Below, in pieces: positions 1 through 11,800 of a DNA stretch of 64,000 nucleotides. The translations under genes and the position numbers were made by a program. Source of the DNA: Gnetum montanum (lineage: Eukaryota; Streptophyta; Gnetopsida; Gnetales; Gnetaceae); assembly GCA_015680685.1 (NCBI GenBank), contig MNCI01012680.1:7615-71614 (forward strand), read 5' to 3'. Under the pieces are notes generated by a model, which made no database searches, was not told the DNA's origin, and was given only the letters and a program-made list of their open reading frames with translations. Positions within the stretch are counted from its first letter, which is position 1. The number at the start of each line of letters is the position of its first letter.

Positions 1-271
1 TTAGACTTAGATCTTAGTTAGAGTTAGTTTAGTTTTCTCAACCCTTCTCCTGGTAGCATAGAAGATAAGCCAAAAATACCAAAAAAATCACATACCTCAG
101 ACTTGCTTAACCATACACCGTGACACTTACAAGCAAGCCTGGGAAGACAACGAACGATTAACCCCAAGTGTTTCTTGTGGCGTTAAGGCATTTAGTCTGT
201 GGAGTTCGACTGGATCGCGCGTGTATGCTCGTTTCGTATGGTGGAGTGTAGGGGTACCTCACCACTCATCA
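1..271 (+). repeat. 3' part of a gypsy LTR (plus orientation)
   Basis: The stretch ends in ACTCATCA, the terminal motif of the LTRs in this window. Its reverse complement begins TGATGAGTGGTGAGGTACCC and can be followed base by base in the LTR at 52752-53020. No primer-binding site follows, so this is a 3' LTR of an element lying to the left, or a solo LTR. Confidence 0.75.
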
Positions 272-489
272 CATGCACTAGGGAAAGAACTGAAAACTAA
301 CTGAAAACTGATAAAAAGACTCTACCCTAAGACTTACCAACTGACTCCCTTCCTATGCGCTTGAATGCTATATTTATAGGCCTAGATAGGAATCATGATA
401 TCGTGTATTCGATATCGTTATCCAAGCTATGATATCGCATACCCAATATCGAGGATCCGATATCAGGGCCTGGCAAACCATGATTCATC
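272..489 (-). repeat. U3 fragment of a gypsy LTR (minus orientation)
   Basis: A minus-strand TATA box (TATAAATA, 371-378) is followed by a cluster of GATATC/AATATCG palindromic modules. The fragment ends in GATTCATCA at 489, as in the complete LTRs at 7201-8037 and 16246-17082. The R-U5 half is missing: a plus-oriented LTR end abuts it at 271/272. No polypurine tract follows 489, so 489 looks like the outer edge of the former element. Confidence 0.6.
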
Positions 490-1105
490 ACTTGTAAAAT
501 CTCAGAATATAGGAAAGCACTCAAATTAGCGGCTAGTCTAATGATTAACTCAAAGCCTCAAAAGCAAGATAAGAATGGACTTGATGCATCTTAAAATGGT
601 AAAATATTTGGTGATGACTCAAGCCAACCTTCTAGAAGAAATTTTGAGAGTGGCTTTCAGGGTATGCATCCTATTATTACCCTTGGTTCTTAGACTTCTT
701 TCAAGGGTAATGGGAAGCAATAGGCTTCCTAAGATTATGATAGGTTCAAGAACAAGTGTTCATGCTTTGGAGGACCCATATATAATCCTCCCAAGCATCC
801 TAGCATATGGTATTTCACTTGCTCTAGAAACCATGTTGCTCAATATTGTCCATAGTATTCCAATCGATGACTAGTTGGAAGGGATCCAAATGGTAACCAT
901 CGGTTAAACACTCTTGAGTATTAATCACAAGCTTGATTATGGGTGACCAATGTAAATGAAAATGAGCAAGAGATTTCGTTCCTTCGAGTGATTAACTAGA
1001 TCTCCTAAAGCTTGGCAACAACTCACTAGAATATCCAAGGAGAACAACTAAATCAATAACCCAGCTTGCATTCAGTATAGATGGTTCTGATGTAGTTTCC
1101 ATCAA
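490..1105. other. unassigned sequence, probably retroelement debris
   Basis: An open frame at 575-874 (+) would encode 99 residues, but I recognise no domain. It lies just upstream of the protease relic on the same strand and may be decayed gag of that element. Confidence 0.25.
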
Positions 1106-1447
1106 AGACAATAGACACCTTGGTTGACGCAAGTGCTAGTGACAACTTTCTTTCACTAGAAGTCACTTGTACCCTCAATTTATGAGTACAATCAACTTTG
1201 GCTTTCTGCAAGTTATCAAAGTTCCATTGAATCAAGTGAACAAGAGTTGTAAGAGATGTGGATGTGAATGTGGGTTAATGGAATGGAAGGATGGACTTCT
1301 TAGTACTAAATATTGATTCTTTCCCATTCATCCTTGGATAAGAATTTTGTAAGAAGGCAAAGGTGCTCATTACCCCATATCTTAATGTTCTTTATATTTT
1401 GCATGATGGAAGGACCTTCACATTGGGAGCAACTAGTAATATTCATG
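1106..1447 (+). pseudogene. relic of a gypsy retroelement aspartic protease
   Basis: One plus-strand frame reads through several stops and still shows two protease landmarks. The catalytic block reads TLVDASASDNFLSLEV, where chromovirus-type elements have a DSGASHNF-like motif. About 70 codons later come WNGRMDF and FPFILG followed by KAKVLITPYL, matching the usual W-G-x-DF and ILG-x-xFL block. The catalytic DSG is now DAS and at least five stop codons interrupt the frame, so it is dead. The type differs from the Athila-like proteases elsewhere in the window (DSGSSVNLIS in N1). The lineage is inferred from motif style only. Confidence 0.55.
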
Positions 1448-1739
1448 AAGCTCACATTGTCTCGTTCATGGTAATGAAATAGGTTGTTAGGGATTTGACC
1501 TAATGAATGGTCCTTACGGTGTTGAGAGAGATGAAAATTGGAAGTTTTGCTTAGGTAATCATGCAAATAAAGAGCATGTTAAGAAGGTATAAAGATGTGG
1601 AATTTCTAGAGAATTGATAGAACGATGAATCATCGATCATAAGATTGAGCTATTGATTCATAAGATTGAGCTATTGATTCCTTCCGTCCTTCTTTGCTTG
1701 GTGATTCTTGTGGTGTTCTATGAAACTCTTTCACGAAAT
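1448..1739. other. no gene seen
   Basis: AT-rich sequence with a short local duplication around 1636-1680 (ATTGAGCTATTGATTC). Nothing coding is supported. Confidence 0.3.
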
Positions 1740-2230
1740 TGGTCGTACCGCACAGCATTATAAACAGCACGGGGGCGTGGAGCACTTCGGAAAAGTTCAA
1801 ATTTTGATGCGTTAAGGGTTGACGTTTATTGGGAGAAAAATCAATACTTTGAAATGAAGGGTCCGCTGAAAATGACGTCCGCGGTTAATATTTGAAACGA
1901 CAAAAGTTTAATAAAACGCCATGGATTACTACCACAACACATTACATGGTGCTGCTCAGTGGATTAGTACATGGTGCTGCTCAGTGGATTAGTCAAAAGT
2001 CTGGAAAGTTGGGCACATTCGGCAAAGTCTGGAGTCAGTGGAGGAGTGACTTAGCCGTTAACCCTTTTAACTTGTCACACAAACTTGTCACACAAACTTG
2101 TCACGACGTGCATGTAGAGATAAGTGCAACGAAAATCTTGCAACGTTTTTGTCAGCATTCGGATTTAGCAATCCACCTTTGACGTGAAAGTGACGTCTCA
2201 GGGAATTACGTTTAACGGTTTGGATGACAA
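1740..2230. repeat. diverged copy of the receptor-gene upstream module (copy 1)
   Basis: The part from about 2090 to 2225 aligns by eye with 51700-51840, directly upstream of the receptor-like protein gene. Shared stretches include GTAGAGATAA, the TTTAGCAA/CTTAGCAAC stretch, TGACGTGAA/TAACGTGAA and a final ACGGTT. Its left half (1745-1935) aligns with 3340-3490: CACGGGGGCGTG against CACGGGAGCGTG, and AAAGTTTAATAAAACGCCAT against AAATTTAATAAAATGCCAT. A 25-bp tandem duplication lies at 1943-1992 and a run of ACTTGTCACACA repeats at 2080-2110. No open receptor frame is attached. Confidence 0.55.
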
Positions 2231-2394
2231 GAAGCTAAACTACCTTCAACTTCGTTTGATTGGGAAGAAGTTTATGTATCCCACGATACAAGGGAATTAC
2301 TTCTCTCTTTGAATAAGTAATTTTTTAATGATTTATTAATTAACTGTAATCAAAGAAATTCAGAAGTACTTTTTTTTTAATGCAAAATTACTTG

Positions 2395-2945
2395 TTAATC
2401 TATGATATAGGGTAGAAAATTCTCAGATTTTGAAATGGGCTTTGCCGAAAATAATGAGACAATTTGCTCGGAGGAAATTCTATGACCTTGTTAAACATGC
2501 TGGGGTAATTTGCTAGGGTAAAATTTTATGATTTTGAAATGTAAGGTATACCAAAAATGATGAAACAATTTGATTGGAGAAAATTCTACAAAGTTGAAAT
2601 AGAGGTCTGCTGAAAATGACTTGATGATTCACCTTGATAGTTAATTCGGGAATGGAAAATTTGCTTGGAGAAAATTCTATGATTTTGAAATGAAAGGCAT
2701 ACTGAAAATGATGAAATAATGTGGTTGAAGAAAATTCTATGATGCTGAAATGAAAGGTATACTGAAAAGGATGAACCAATTTAGTTGAAAAAAGTTGTAT
2801 GAAGTTGAAATAGAGGGTCTGCTGAAAATAACTTAACCATTAACACCTTGATATTTAATTGAGTGAATGAAAAATTTCATGACCTTAGAATAGAAGGTCT
2901 ACTGCAACAACTTGCTTGGAGACCTTTCCTGAAAATGACTTAACA
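2395..2945. repeat. degenerate minisatellite, unit about 60 bp
   Basis: About eight diverged units follow the consensus GGAGAAAATTCTATGATTTTG, then AAATGAAAGGTATACTGAAA and ATGATGAAACAATTTG. A lone related unit occurs at 1830-1880. The open frames across it on the minus strand (for example 2513-2779) are by-products of the repetition. Confidence 0.7.
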
Positions 2946-3189
2946 CCGTGAGTGACTGGGAAAAGAAACCATATAGGGTAAGTAGCTTCGTCAAAGTCTT
3001 TGTTAGACTCTTCTAAAGCAGTTTAAGAATGGCCCTCCCTTTTTTTTCAGCAAGGGATTAATTAAGATGGAAATACGGACAACCGGGACGATGCTGAAAG
3101 AACGTAGTAGATGAAAGGGTGGGAGCTTTTCCTGTTTCAGTAGTAACATTTTTAATAAATGAGATGTGGGTTGGATATTTGAAAAGAAA

Positions 3190-3600
3190 TAATACGAAAT
3201 GATGGATGTCAAAGTCTTGGTTAACGTCATCATAAAGCAAGATTATTGTTACCATTGGCCCTGCTGTGCTTCGCTAACGCCGTTGCCGTCGAATTTTTGT
3301 GCTTCGCTAACGCCGTTGCCGTCGAATAGTTTTCACAAAATTGAGTGCATAAACACCACGGGAGCGTGCAGCGAAATCGATTCGTTAGAGCTTTGTTCGG
3401 CGATATTTTAAACGGCATAAATTTGATAAAATGCCATCAATATTTTAAACGGCAAAAATTTAATAAAATGCCATCGGTGACTACCACCAGTGCAGAACAA
3501 ATTATATGAAGCCCAGTAAATTCGTCCAATTCGTCCAAGTCTTGAAAGTGGATCAGATTCGGCAAAGTTAAATAAATTACCGTTTGTGATCGACATGGTC
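3190..3600. repeat. diverged copy of the receptor-gene upstream module (copy 2)
   Basis: GATGTCAAAGTCTTGGTTAACG (3204 onward) matches GTCAAAGTCTTCGTTAA at about 51630 and GTCAATGTCTTCGTTAACG at about 41316. The part from 3340 to 3490 aligns with 1745-1935 (see copy 1). Confidence 0.5.
3265..3332. repeat. 34-bp tandem duplication
   Basis: TGTGCTTCGCTAACGCCGTT and the 14 bases after it occur twice, at 3265 and 3299, almost without change. The unit is CpG-rich in an otherwise CpG-poor region, so it is either recent or protected from decay. Confidence 0.85.
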
Positions 3601-3918
3601 GCTCATACTAAGGCAGATCTTAGGAGTTTTTTGCGGATGAGATAAAGTTTAAGCTTTATGATATATAATCCATTTTTTTTCTATGATTTGGAAAGTAAAC
3701 AACTTGGAAAGTAAACACCTTAACCACCTGAGGATGACCTTGAAATAACTTTTGTGACTAGCACATTACCATAACTTTAAATGATAACCTTAAAATACTT
3801 TTTTATTAGTAAAAGAAACTCTTTTTAAGTCTTAAGTTAAGGTCGATTGAATAACTTCTGTTTAAATGGTAAAGAATAACAATAACAAAAATATACAGAA
3901 AAGAGTTTGGCCAATATT
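3601..3918. other. no gene seen
   Basis: AT-rich sequence, with no coding or repeat signal I can support. Confidence 0.3.
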
Positions 3919-4432
3919 GTCAAAGCCATGAGTGATGTTAGTTTGAAATTTGGCTCAACCTTATCATTGTATGGGGTATGAATAGTAAAACAATTTTAAG
4001 GAAACTAAGACTAATGACTTAAAATTACATGGTTGATAAAGTCAAAATTTGTCTCAATGTGACATTGTAGCAAAGACATCGTATCAATGACATTGTTGAT
4101 ACGATGTCACAACACATGATATGTCATCGTTGATACGATGTCTCGAATGTGTGCACCCGTATAAATACAACACTTGTCAAAGCCATGAGTGATGTTAGTT
4201 TGAAATTTGGCTCAACCTTATCATTGTATGGGGTATGAATAGTAAAACAATTTTAAGGAAACTAAGACTAATGACTTAAAATTACATGGTTGATAAAGTC
4301 AAAATTTGTCTCAATGTGACATTGTAGCAAAGACATCGTATCAATGACATTGTTGATACAATGTCACAACACATGATATGTCATCGTTGATACGATGTCT
4401 CGAATGTGTGCACCCATATAAATACAACACTT
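3919..4432. repeat. 257-bp tandem duplication across the start of the element A LTR
   Basis: Two near-identical 257-bp copies (about 3919-4175 and 4176-4432) each hold about 115 bp of flank plus the first ~142 bp of the LTR, including its TATA box (TATAAATA at 4160-4167 and 4417-4424). The copies differ at only a few sites, such as TACGATGTCAC/TACAATGTCAC and CACCCGTATA/CACCCATATA. TTG is shared at the breakpoints. The duplication is much younger than the element it sits in. Confidence 0.9.
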
Positions 4433-5190
4433 GGGTGCACAATGCAACAACTTTTCATTCCACTAGTAATCAAACTTTTGCAGTTTGATTTCTTAGAGTT
4501 AGACTTAGCAATAAAGAGTGAATGGCCGCAGTGTGATGTGTGATAGTTGAATGGTGTCTTTATTCAAACAAGTTGTACTTGGGCACAAGTTGTGTGGCAA
4601 TAAAGAGCGAGACTATTTCCCATCATTACAGCATTGACTTAGCTTCTCTTGTTTACTTAGCAAAATTTTCACTGTTTGACTAGCTTAATACTTTACTTTC
4701 TCAAGCACTTTATTTTTACTTGTTCATTAGTAAAGCAGAATTGGTGCGACTAGTTTGGAGCATTAAAGTGTCATTATTTGGTAACCCAGTAGTGGTTTCA
4801 CTTGATTCGCTCAATAGTGAACTCACTTGGTAATCCAAGTAGTAGTTACATGAGCCCAAGGCATGATCGGTAAACCAGGAATGGATACCTATCACTCTAG
4901 GATACATTAGACTTACATATCTGTCATTACTTAGACTTAGAACTTAATATCCATTTTCACTATGTCTACTACTAGTAGCTATTTGAGCCATACAACATCA
5001 GTAATCATATGCCTTAGTGTGAGTTAAACCATACACTTAGACTTCACTAACTCAAAGTGAGAAGAAAATGATCACGAGCTTCAACTTAATTACTAGCATA
5101 ATAACATTGTCCATCCATGAATTATGATCGGGTCACAAGTGAACACTTATGATTTGTATGGTTGAGTGTTAGATGCTCTATTACTCATCA
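4291..5190 (+). repeat. element A 5' LTR
   Basis: The LTR runs from TGATAAAGTC to CTCATCA. The U3 carries GATACGATGTC modules in direct and inverted order, then TATAAATA at 4417-4424. The first 142 bp also exist at 4034-4175 because of the tandem duplication. Confidence 0.8.
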
Positions 5191-5191
5191 T

Positions 5192-5209
5192 TGGTGTCAT
5201 TGTTGGGGA
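5192..5209 (+). other. element A primer-binding site (tRNA-Asp type)
   Basis: TGGTGTCATTGTTGGGGA lies one base inside the 5' LTR. It matches the site complementary to the plant tRNA-Asp 3' end (TGGCGCCGTTGCCGGGGA) at all but four positions, and each of those is a C-to-T or G-to-A transition. Confidence 0.85.
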
Positions 5210-5333
5210 TGTGTCAATGTGTGCTAAGTAATTGATTTTACAAAGTTTATTATAACTAGAACTCGAACATCACCTTTCATATCTTTAAATCAATTTGAAT
5301 AACACACACTTAACCAAGCCTCATAACCAAAAC

Positions 5334-7200
5334 ATGGCTTCAACTAAAGATACATTGTCACCTGCCAAAGAGATGAAAAGGGCAATGACAAAATAAATGA
5401 CAAGGAAGACTAAAGTATGCCAATGAAAACAAGAGTCTCGTATGCTCATAATAATCCTTACTATCATGATTTCACCTTCATCTTTCACCAAGATGGGCAA
5501 ATGAGGTGGAGAGACTTACAAGGCAACAGCATTTTGCCTCTAGAATGTTCAACACTCACAATGCTTCAAACATCCTTAAGGGGAATGAATCTAAGCCATG
5601 CGCAAGAGGGGTACCATGAGACCAAACACATGACAAGACCCTACCAAACCATAAAAACAAAAGTACAAAGAGATGTTACTATGGAGATTAAACATGTGCA
5701 CAATAAAGAAAAGCAAATTAACTCTCCTGGTGTCCTAGAAGAGCATGATAGTGATGCATTTATAGTAGAATTGGTTCACTAGGATCATGAAGTTGATTCT
5801 CAAACACCTATTATTCATTTAGAAGAACCTATCAAGATGCAACTACATTCATTCTTAGCAAAGGCACCCAAAAGAGAAGCAACAAACTCTAAGTACAAGT
5901 AGGACTCAAGGCCCAAAGCTTCTACTAGATCACAAAGGAAAGAGTATTAGAATCACAAAAGCAAAACTAGCTAGCACGATTCTCCCACTACTTCATCTTC
6001 ATCCTCACGATCATCAGTGGACTATGATCTAAGGGAACATAAGTATAGAGATCATGATAGGGAGAGATGCAAGACTCATGTTCTACATGATTATTGCCTA
6101 AGACATTCTGATGATGAAGATGAAGAGCATGAAATAAGAAGAAATAGGGATATACATGCAGAAAGAGAGAGGTATGATCCACAACAACAAAGCATACAAA
6201 CCCCATGATCATGAAGAACCCCTAATGGCTACTCACCTATGATAAATTAAGAAAATTCATTTACATCCCAACCAAGCACATAAGGGACAGTCGTATTAAG
6301 CAGTTAGACATGAACAACATGCCTACATTTGAGGGTGGATATAATGCAGATCCACACCATCACCTTCAAGCATTCCATGATGCATGTGCCCTACAAAACA
6401 TAGAGAATAAATGATAGAAACTTAAGCTATTCCCTTAGACACTCATCAAGGAAGCTGAAAGCTAGTACAGATCATTGGACTCAAAATCAATTAGAAGATG
6501 GAGTACCATGCTTGAACTTTTTAATGACAAGTATCAAACCTATTCATAAGCATCCAATCTTTAGATTCAAATCTAGGGCTAGAATCAAGGGACCCATGAA
6601 TACCTTGATGCAGCAATGGGTAGATACTATTTGCTTCTACATAGGTGCTAAGGCCATGGATTTTTCTCAAAGGGAGCAACTTAGGCATATTGTTGATGGG
6701 CTATGCAACAAAACTAGGGAAACCCTTAGGGTTTATGCCTAAGGAAGATTATTTGAAATGACCATCCATCGAATTTAGAGACTCATTGATCAAGTGGAAA
6801 AGGAAGAAGGTGAACTAAAAAAGAGAGAATCAACTTAGAAGTACAATAGAGATCCATCTATTAGGAAAAGAGATGTACGATTATGTGATCAGCAAGAGGA
6901 GAAAACCTTGGAGGAAGTAATACAAAAGAAAACACTAGCTATTCAAAAATATGTAACCAATATTGTAGCAAAGGTAGAAAAGATGTGGGATTCAATAGAT
7001 GAAAATTTTGCAACAGCTCTAAAAATTATGGAGGAAAGAATTGAGCAAGCCTTCAGAAAAGGAAAGGAAAAGAAGAAGAAAAGAGACTTCAAATGAAAAG
7101 GAAAGGTAGCTTCAGTAGCAAACTATTTGGGTACAAGCTCGGATGAGGAGGAAGGTTGTACTATGTGCCAATATGACCACCCTAAAGAGTGTTGCCCTAT
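5334..7200 (+). pseudogene. gag: element A gag, 5' part (interrupted)
   Basis: Gag makes the particle shell and binds the RNA. The start chosen is ATG at 5334 (MASTKDTLS), which lines up with element B's start (MVSKKDQPSP at 26164). A conserved segment follows (HDFTFIFHQDGQMRWRDLQG), then an acidic and arginine-rich linker (about 5960-6200), the capsid core (about 6300-6740: HHLQAFHDACAL, then the FFND-like helix) and a coiled basic region with TIQKYVT-like text (6908-7096). The zinc knuckle CTMCQYDHPKECCP sits at 7157-7195. Multiple stops interrupt the frame. The insertion of N1 falls right after the knuckle, and the frame resumes at 17083. Confidence 0.8.
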
Positions 7201-8037
7201 TGATGAGTGGTGAGGTACCCCTATGCCCAACCATATGAACACAAGCATTCACTTGCGATCAGGTCGAACTCCAAGGATTAAGTGCTTATGCGCCTACACA
7301 AAACTATGATGAGTTATGCAATCGTTGTCTTTCCAAGTTTACTTGTAAGGCACAATTGTATGGTTAAGTAAACTCAAGGTATGTGATTTTTATTATTTTA
7401 TGTTTTATGTTCTTGGCGCTTAAAATAGAGAAATGAAATAATTTAATAACTAACTAATTTTATTTAACTAATTAACTGTTCTCTAACTAGTCTTAACACT
7501 AGCACTTGTTCCCACTCTCCGGACACATCCTGAACCAGTGTAACACTACTGGGATTACCAAACACTAGTCGTTACTGGGTTACAAAGTGTTCCATGTATG
7601 CTCAAAGTGGTCATGATGAGTGTGCTAATTCATTGAGAATTAATAATTTTATAAAAACTAATGAAAGCATGAAATAATTGTAAATAACATTAAATGCAAT
7701 AATTAAGCTATTTTGAATGATGCAAGGTTTATCACAAAGTTTGTCTTTATTTCTGGACACAAGATGTGCTCAAGTACACAATGCTCGAAAAAAGATCCAT
7801 TTACTTTATAACTCCTACTGCGGGCAGTTAGAAATCATTGTAACTCTGGAGAGGAAAAACTGCAAGAGTTCGGCTAAGGGAATGAACTAAAACTACCCAC
7901 ACCAAGTGCGCCCACCTCTTATTTATAGCCAACGAGATAGGTTCTGACATTGCGTATCCGATGTCACTTGGCCAGCCCCGATATCGTGTATCCAATATCG
8001 AGGATCGATATCAAGGGTCTAATATCAGGACTCATCA
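7201..8037 (-). repeat. element N1 3' LTR
   Basis: On the minus strand the U3 begins at 8037 with TGATGAGTCC. Four GATATC/AATATC modules follow, then TATAAATA (7920-7927) and R-U5 down to 7201. CATACGCAATGTC-like variants of the module lie between the array and the TATA box. Confidence 0.9.
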
Positions 8038-10140
8038 TAACCACATGACTGAATGAAAACTCATCCTCGAGTTCCTTACAAAATATTGGGAAGGTACGGG
8101 ATTATTGACTGAATGACAACTAACAGTGACATGGAATGACTGACTCAAAAAGCCTAGTGAACGGATTGACAAACGTATTACAACATGGGTGTTCATAACC
8201 ATTATGCTGAACACTATACATAGATGACATCCAAACCCTCATTTGACAGCTTGAAGAGAGAGAGAGAAGAAAATAATGCACGTTGCTACCGTTGTCAAAA
8301 ATGTGCACACTATTGTTTATCCATGGCCACATGACCAAGCTTTTTTCTTTCGTAAATGCTCCTACTCCAATCCATCCTACATGCTCTCTCCTATCCCAGT
8401 CCATTGTTCACGTGATTGCCATCTGCACACACAACACAATCACAAATTAGCAAGGATAGATAGGATATAATGTAGTTGATACCTTGCCTTAATATGAAGC
8501 ACATTGGCTAGGTTGTGGGTATGGTAGATACTAGATTCAAGGTTTGTAAGTATTAACTACCCAAGTTGTAGGGGTAAGATAAGTAATGGAATGGAAAAAT
8601 TTGTGACGGGCCCCCATGACTAAGAGTGAACCTCCAGTAGTAATAGGATGGAGAATGAAAGAATAAGGAAGATTAGAGAAATAACAATTGTGAAGCTAAC
8701 AAAAATGCATAAAAGGACAGAGAAAAATAGATGACATAGATGGGATGAATGAGAAATAGTTGATTGCAAGAAATGTTCAAGGGGAAAGAACTTAACAATT
8801 GGACCAAAAAGGAATGCTAGTGGGTCCTTCCCAAAGCAAGCTCATGCCATTTATGCCCTGACAAACCCATAAACCAAAGAGTCCATAGGGTCTAGGAATG
8901 ACATATGGAAAAAATAGTTAAGAAATCACCCACAAGAATTTACCAAGGACTAACAATGTATCAACCAATATATAGACTAATCATAAAACTAGCAATATGG
9001 TGGAATATGGAAAGCAATACAAAAAGAGAAGAGAAAATGGAATGGAATCCCGAAATCAAGGTTGTATAAAGTCCCTTGTGTATTATGTGGTTAAGGTGAC
9101 TTAACAAAATTCAACCCAAATCCATATTAAAACTAACCATATCTTGTGACCTTGCAGTAACACTCTTGACCAACCCATCCTCTTGATGCAACAAGAATGC
9201 TTCCATAGAGCAACCACCATCCTAAACAGAGAAGAATAGAGAAGCAGGAAGTGAGAAAGGGCCTTAGTTAGAGGGAACCTTCAAGCATTAGTAACATTTC
9301 TTTCTAATGCCATAACCTGTGCTTGTAGCCCATGTTTCTTTATGATGTCTAAGGGGTGTGCTTTGAATTTCCACCAGTTTTTTTTTTTTTTTTGAGTGAG
9401 AACCACACCATGCAAAGACTTATTTGATTCATTCAACTTCCTAATATTAGTCATCAGTGGAATGGCGGAAAGCCTATGAAAAACATCCAAGTACCCAAGA
9501 GAATAGCCAGCACAAATGCGTCGAATCCCCTTGAAGTCACACCCTTTTCAATCCATTTGAAACTTTCCTTGATTTGAAGAATACCAAGCCACAAATTCAT
9601 TAATAATTTTGATTAGAAAAAGGGATATTACATGTCCAAAACAAAGGGAGACCATAGAGTTGAATGGATGAATGGATGACATGGACTCATTACCTATTTT
9701 ATCAAAAGAAACCATATCTCAGTCATCAACATTAAAAGTCAAAGGTAAAGACCAACATTAGCAATCAACACCATTATAGTACAATCCACCATCGTGAGCA
9801 CTTATTATGTGATGAGTGAGAATAAATCAAACAAAATGTAATAGAGAAAGAAATAGTAGAAATGTTAACGATGGTGTAAAACAAAAAACAAGTAAATATG
9901 AAAGATGTGTAAAACAAAAAAGAAAAAATAAACTAAGGGCTTAGGATGGTTAGCATTGGTGGCCATCTCCCCCATGATTGAGTTGTAAGGAGGAGATCCG
10001 AAATAATGAGCAGGGCTATCCATCAGCAGAGGTAGTGTTAGTACTAGTTGTTTTAGGCTCGTGGAAAGGTTTGGTTTGCTGGATGTTGACCAATAATTTT
10101 TTGTCCAGGCTTCCAGGTTTATAGATCATCATGGCCCCCA
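8038..10140 (-). other. element N1 3' non-coding region
   Basis: No reading frame survives. Next to the LTR is ATAACCACATGACTGAATG, a worn form of the CATACCCCCACAACTGAATG junction of element D. A C5 tract (CCCCCATGACTAAG) lies at about 8606-8619, and another (CTCCCCCATGATTG) at 9967-9980 just after pol. The part from 8740 to 9130 aligns with 63590-64000 of element D. Compared with D, N1 lacks the 3' coiled-coil ORF and about 340 bp with the internal U3-like promoter. Confidence 0.6.
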
Positions 10141-10149
10141 AAGAAAAAG

Positions 10150-11083
10150 TTTCATGAATGATATAGGGTCCTTCTCACAATGTTTGAAATTTAGTTCATT
10201 GTGGCACATGTGTAGGATTCCAATAAAGAATCCTATCTCCTAGTTGGTATTTGACTTTTCTAATTCTTAGGTCATGATGTTGTTTGTTGAAGGTCTTGTG
10301 CAGTTAAGATTCATTTAACCATTCTTTCTATGCTAGACTAAGGTCAAGGTTAAGCTTACATGTTGTAGATAGTGTACGGAGCTTAGCTTGGATAGGAAGT
10401 GTTGGAAGTTTATCATACAGTAACTCATAGGGAGAATAGCCTATAGGGAGTTTCCATTTGGAGCAATAAGCCCAAAGAGCATCGTTCAGTTTGGTGCTCC
10501 AATCTCACCTATATTTACTAATGGTTCATGTTAAAATTTTTGTGATTTCCCTATTGGTGACTTTGGCTTGACCATTCACTTAAGGATGATATGGTGTAGT
10601 TAGTTTATGCTCAACTCCTAAGCATTGCATCAATTTCTGGAAAGTCACACCTGTAAAATGTATACCATTATCAAAAATAAGTGCATGAGGTACACCAAAC
10701 CTATTCAAAATTTGTTGTTCAACAAATTGTGCAGCAATAGATGATGTATAGTCTGTAACAGCAGCTACTTCTGCTCATTTTGTTAAATAGTCAGCAGCAA
10801 CAATAATGTATGATTTTCCATTGGACATTAGTGTAATAGGCCCCATAAAATCAATACCCCATATGTTGAAGGGTTCTAAGGGTTGAATCCATTGTTGTGG
10901 ATCCTCCATTCTAATAGTCATTCCCCCATTGCGTTGGCAGCGCTCACAAGATTGGACAAAGTGATGGGCATCCCGAAATAATGTAGGCCAATAATATCCT
11001 ATAAGTAATATTTTAATGGATGTTTGTCTCTCAGCGTAATGACCCCCACAAGGGCCCTCATGAGCATCCTGGAGAACTCGCAA
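10150..11083 (-). pseudogene. pol: element N1 integrase
   Basis: Integrase inserts the cDNA into the host chromosome. The H2C2 zinc finger begins HEGPCGGH and closes CERCQRNG. Core motifs GIDFMGPITLMSNGK (first Asp) and a DNG block (second Asp, about 10650) follow, then NGQAKVTNREI-like text around 10540. The first 102 residues (11083-10775) are open, after which stops appear. It is the best-preserved integrase in the window. Confidence 0.85.
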
Positions 11084-11155
11084 TTGATCTATGTTGGGAA
11101 CACACCATTAGATCAAGCCATTGAAACACACTTTGTAAAGGTGTCTATATTTGAC

Positions 11156-11800
11156 TCAATGGAGAAACTGTTGTTTCTTTTTAACGTCCAACACTTGTGG
11201 TGTTTCTTGTGTGAGAAGATAAGTGAGAATGCCACTATACCAATTTGTATCAGTGGGTGGTTGATTGTTTATGACACCTGCAAAGAGGAGTTCATCAAGG
11301 AAGCAATCAGAAATTAGGTATTCATCCTCTTTATTGTCCCATTGCAATTGAGATAAATGATTGGAAACAACATTCTTGGTGCCCTTACAATCTATTATCA
11401 TGATATCAAACTCTTGCAAGATGACAAGCCATCGTATGATGCGAGGTCTCACTGTTGGTTTATTCATAAGGAACCGAGTCACACTATGATCTGTGTGTAC
11501 AAATATCTTATAGCCTAATACATAGTGCCTAAATTTCTCTAGTGCAAACACCACAACCATTAATTATTTTTCCATTATGGTGTAGTTGAGTTGTGCACCA
11601 ACAATACTTCAACTTGCACAGTGAATGTAATAGAGACATTTTTGGTCATCTAACTATGTAAGTATGGCTCCTAAAGCAAAGTTGGATGCGTTAGTCATTA
11701 TATGGAATGGTCTAGACTAGTCAGGAGCTTGTAGAATGGGTGTTTCTACAAGCTTCTACTTCAAGGTTTGGAAAGCTAACTCACATTCCCTAGTCCATTC
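11156..11800 (-). pseudogene. pol: element N1 RNase H
   Basis: The open block at 11560-11156 contains FALEKFRHYVLGYKIFVHTDHS, followed by RWLVILQEFDIMI. These are standard gypsy RNase H signatures, including the TDHS active-site Asp. Upstream homology reaches to about 11800 but is broken by stops. Confidence 0.8.

Noticed and set aside
2513-2779. 88-codon minus-strand frame with repeated text
   Set aside because: It is an open frame produced by the minisatellite periodicity; no start context or homology.
8120-8470. Overlapping frames on both strands next to the N1 3' LTR as candidate 3' ORF
   Set aside because: Neither resembles the C and D 3' ORF, and the region is only ~570 bp between the LTR and the G5 motif.
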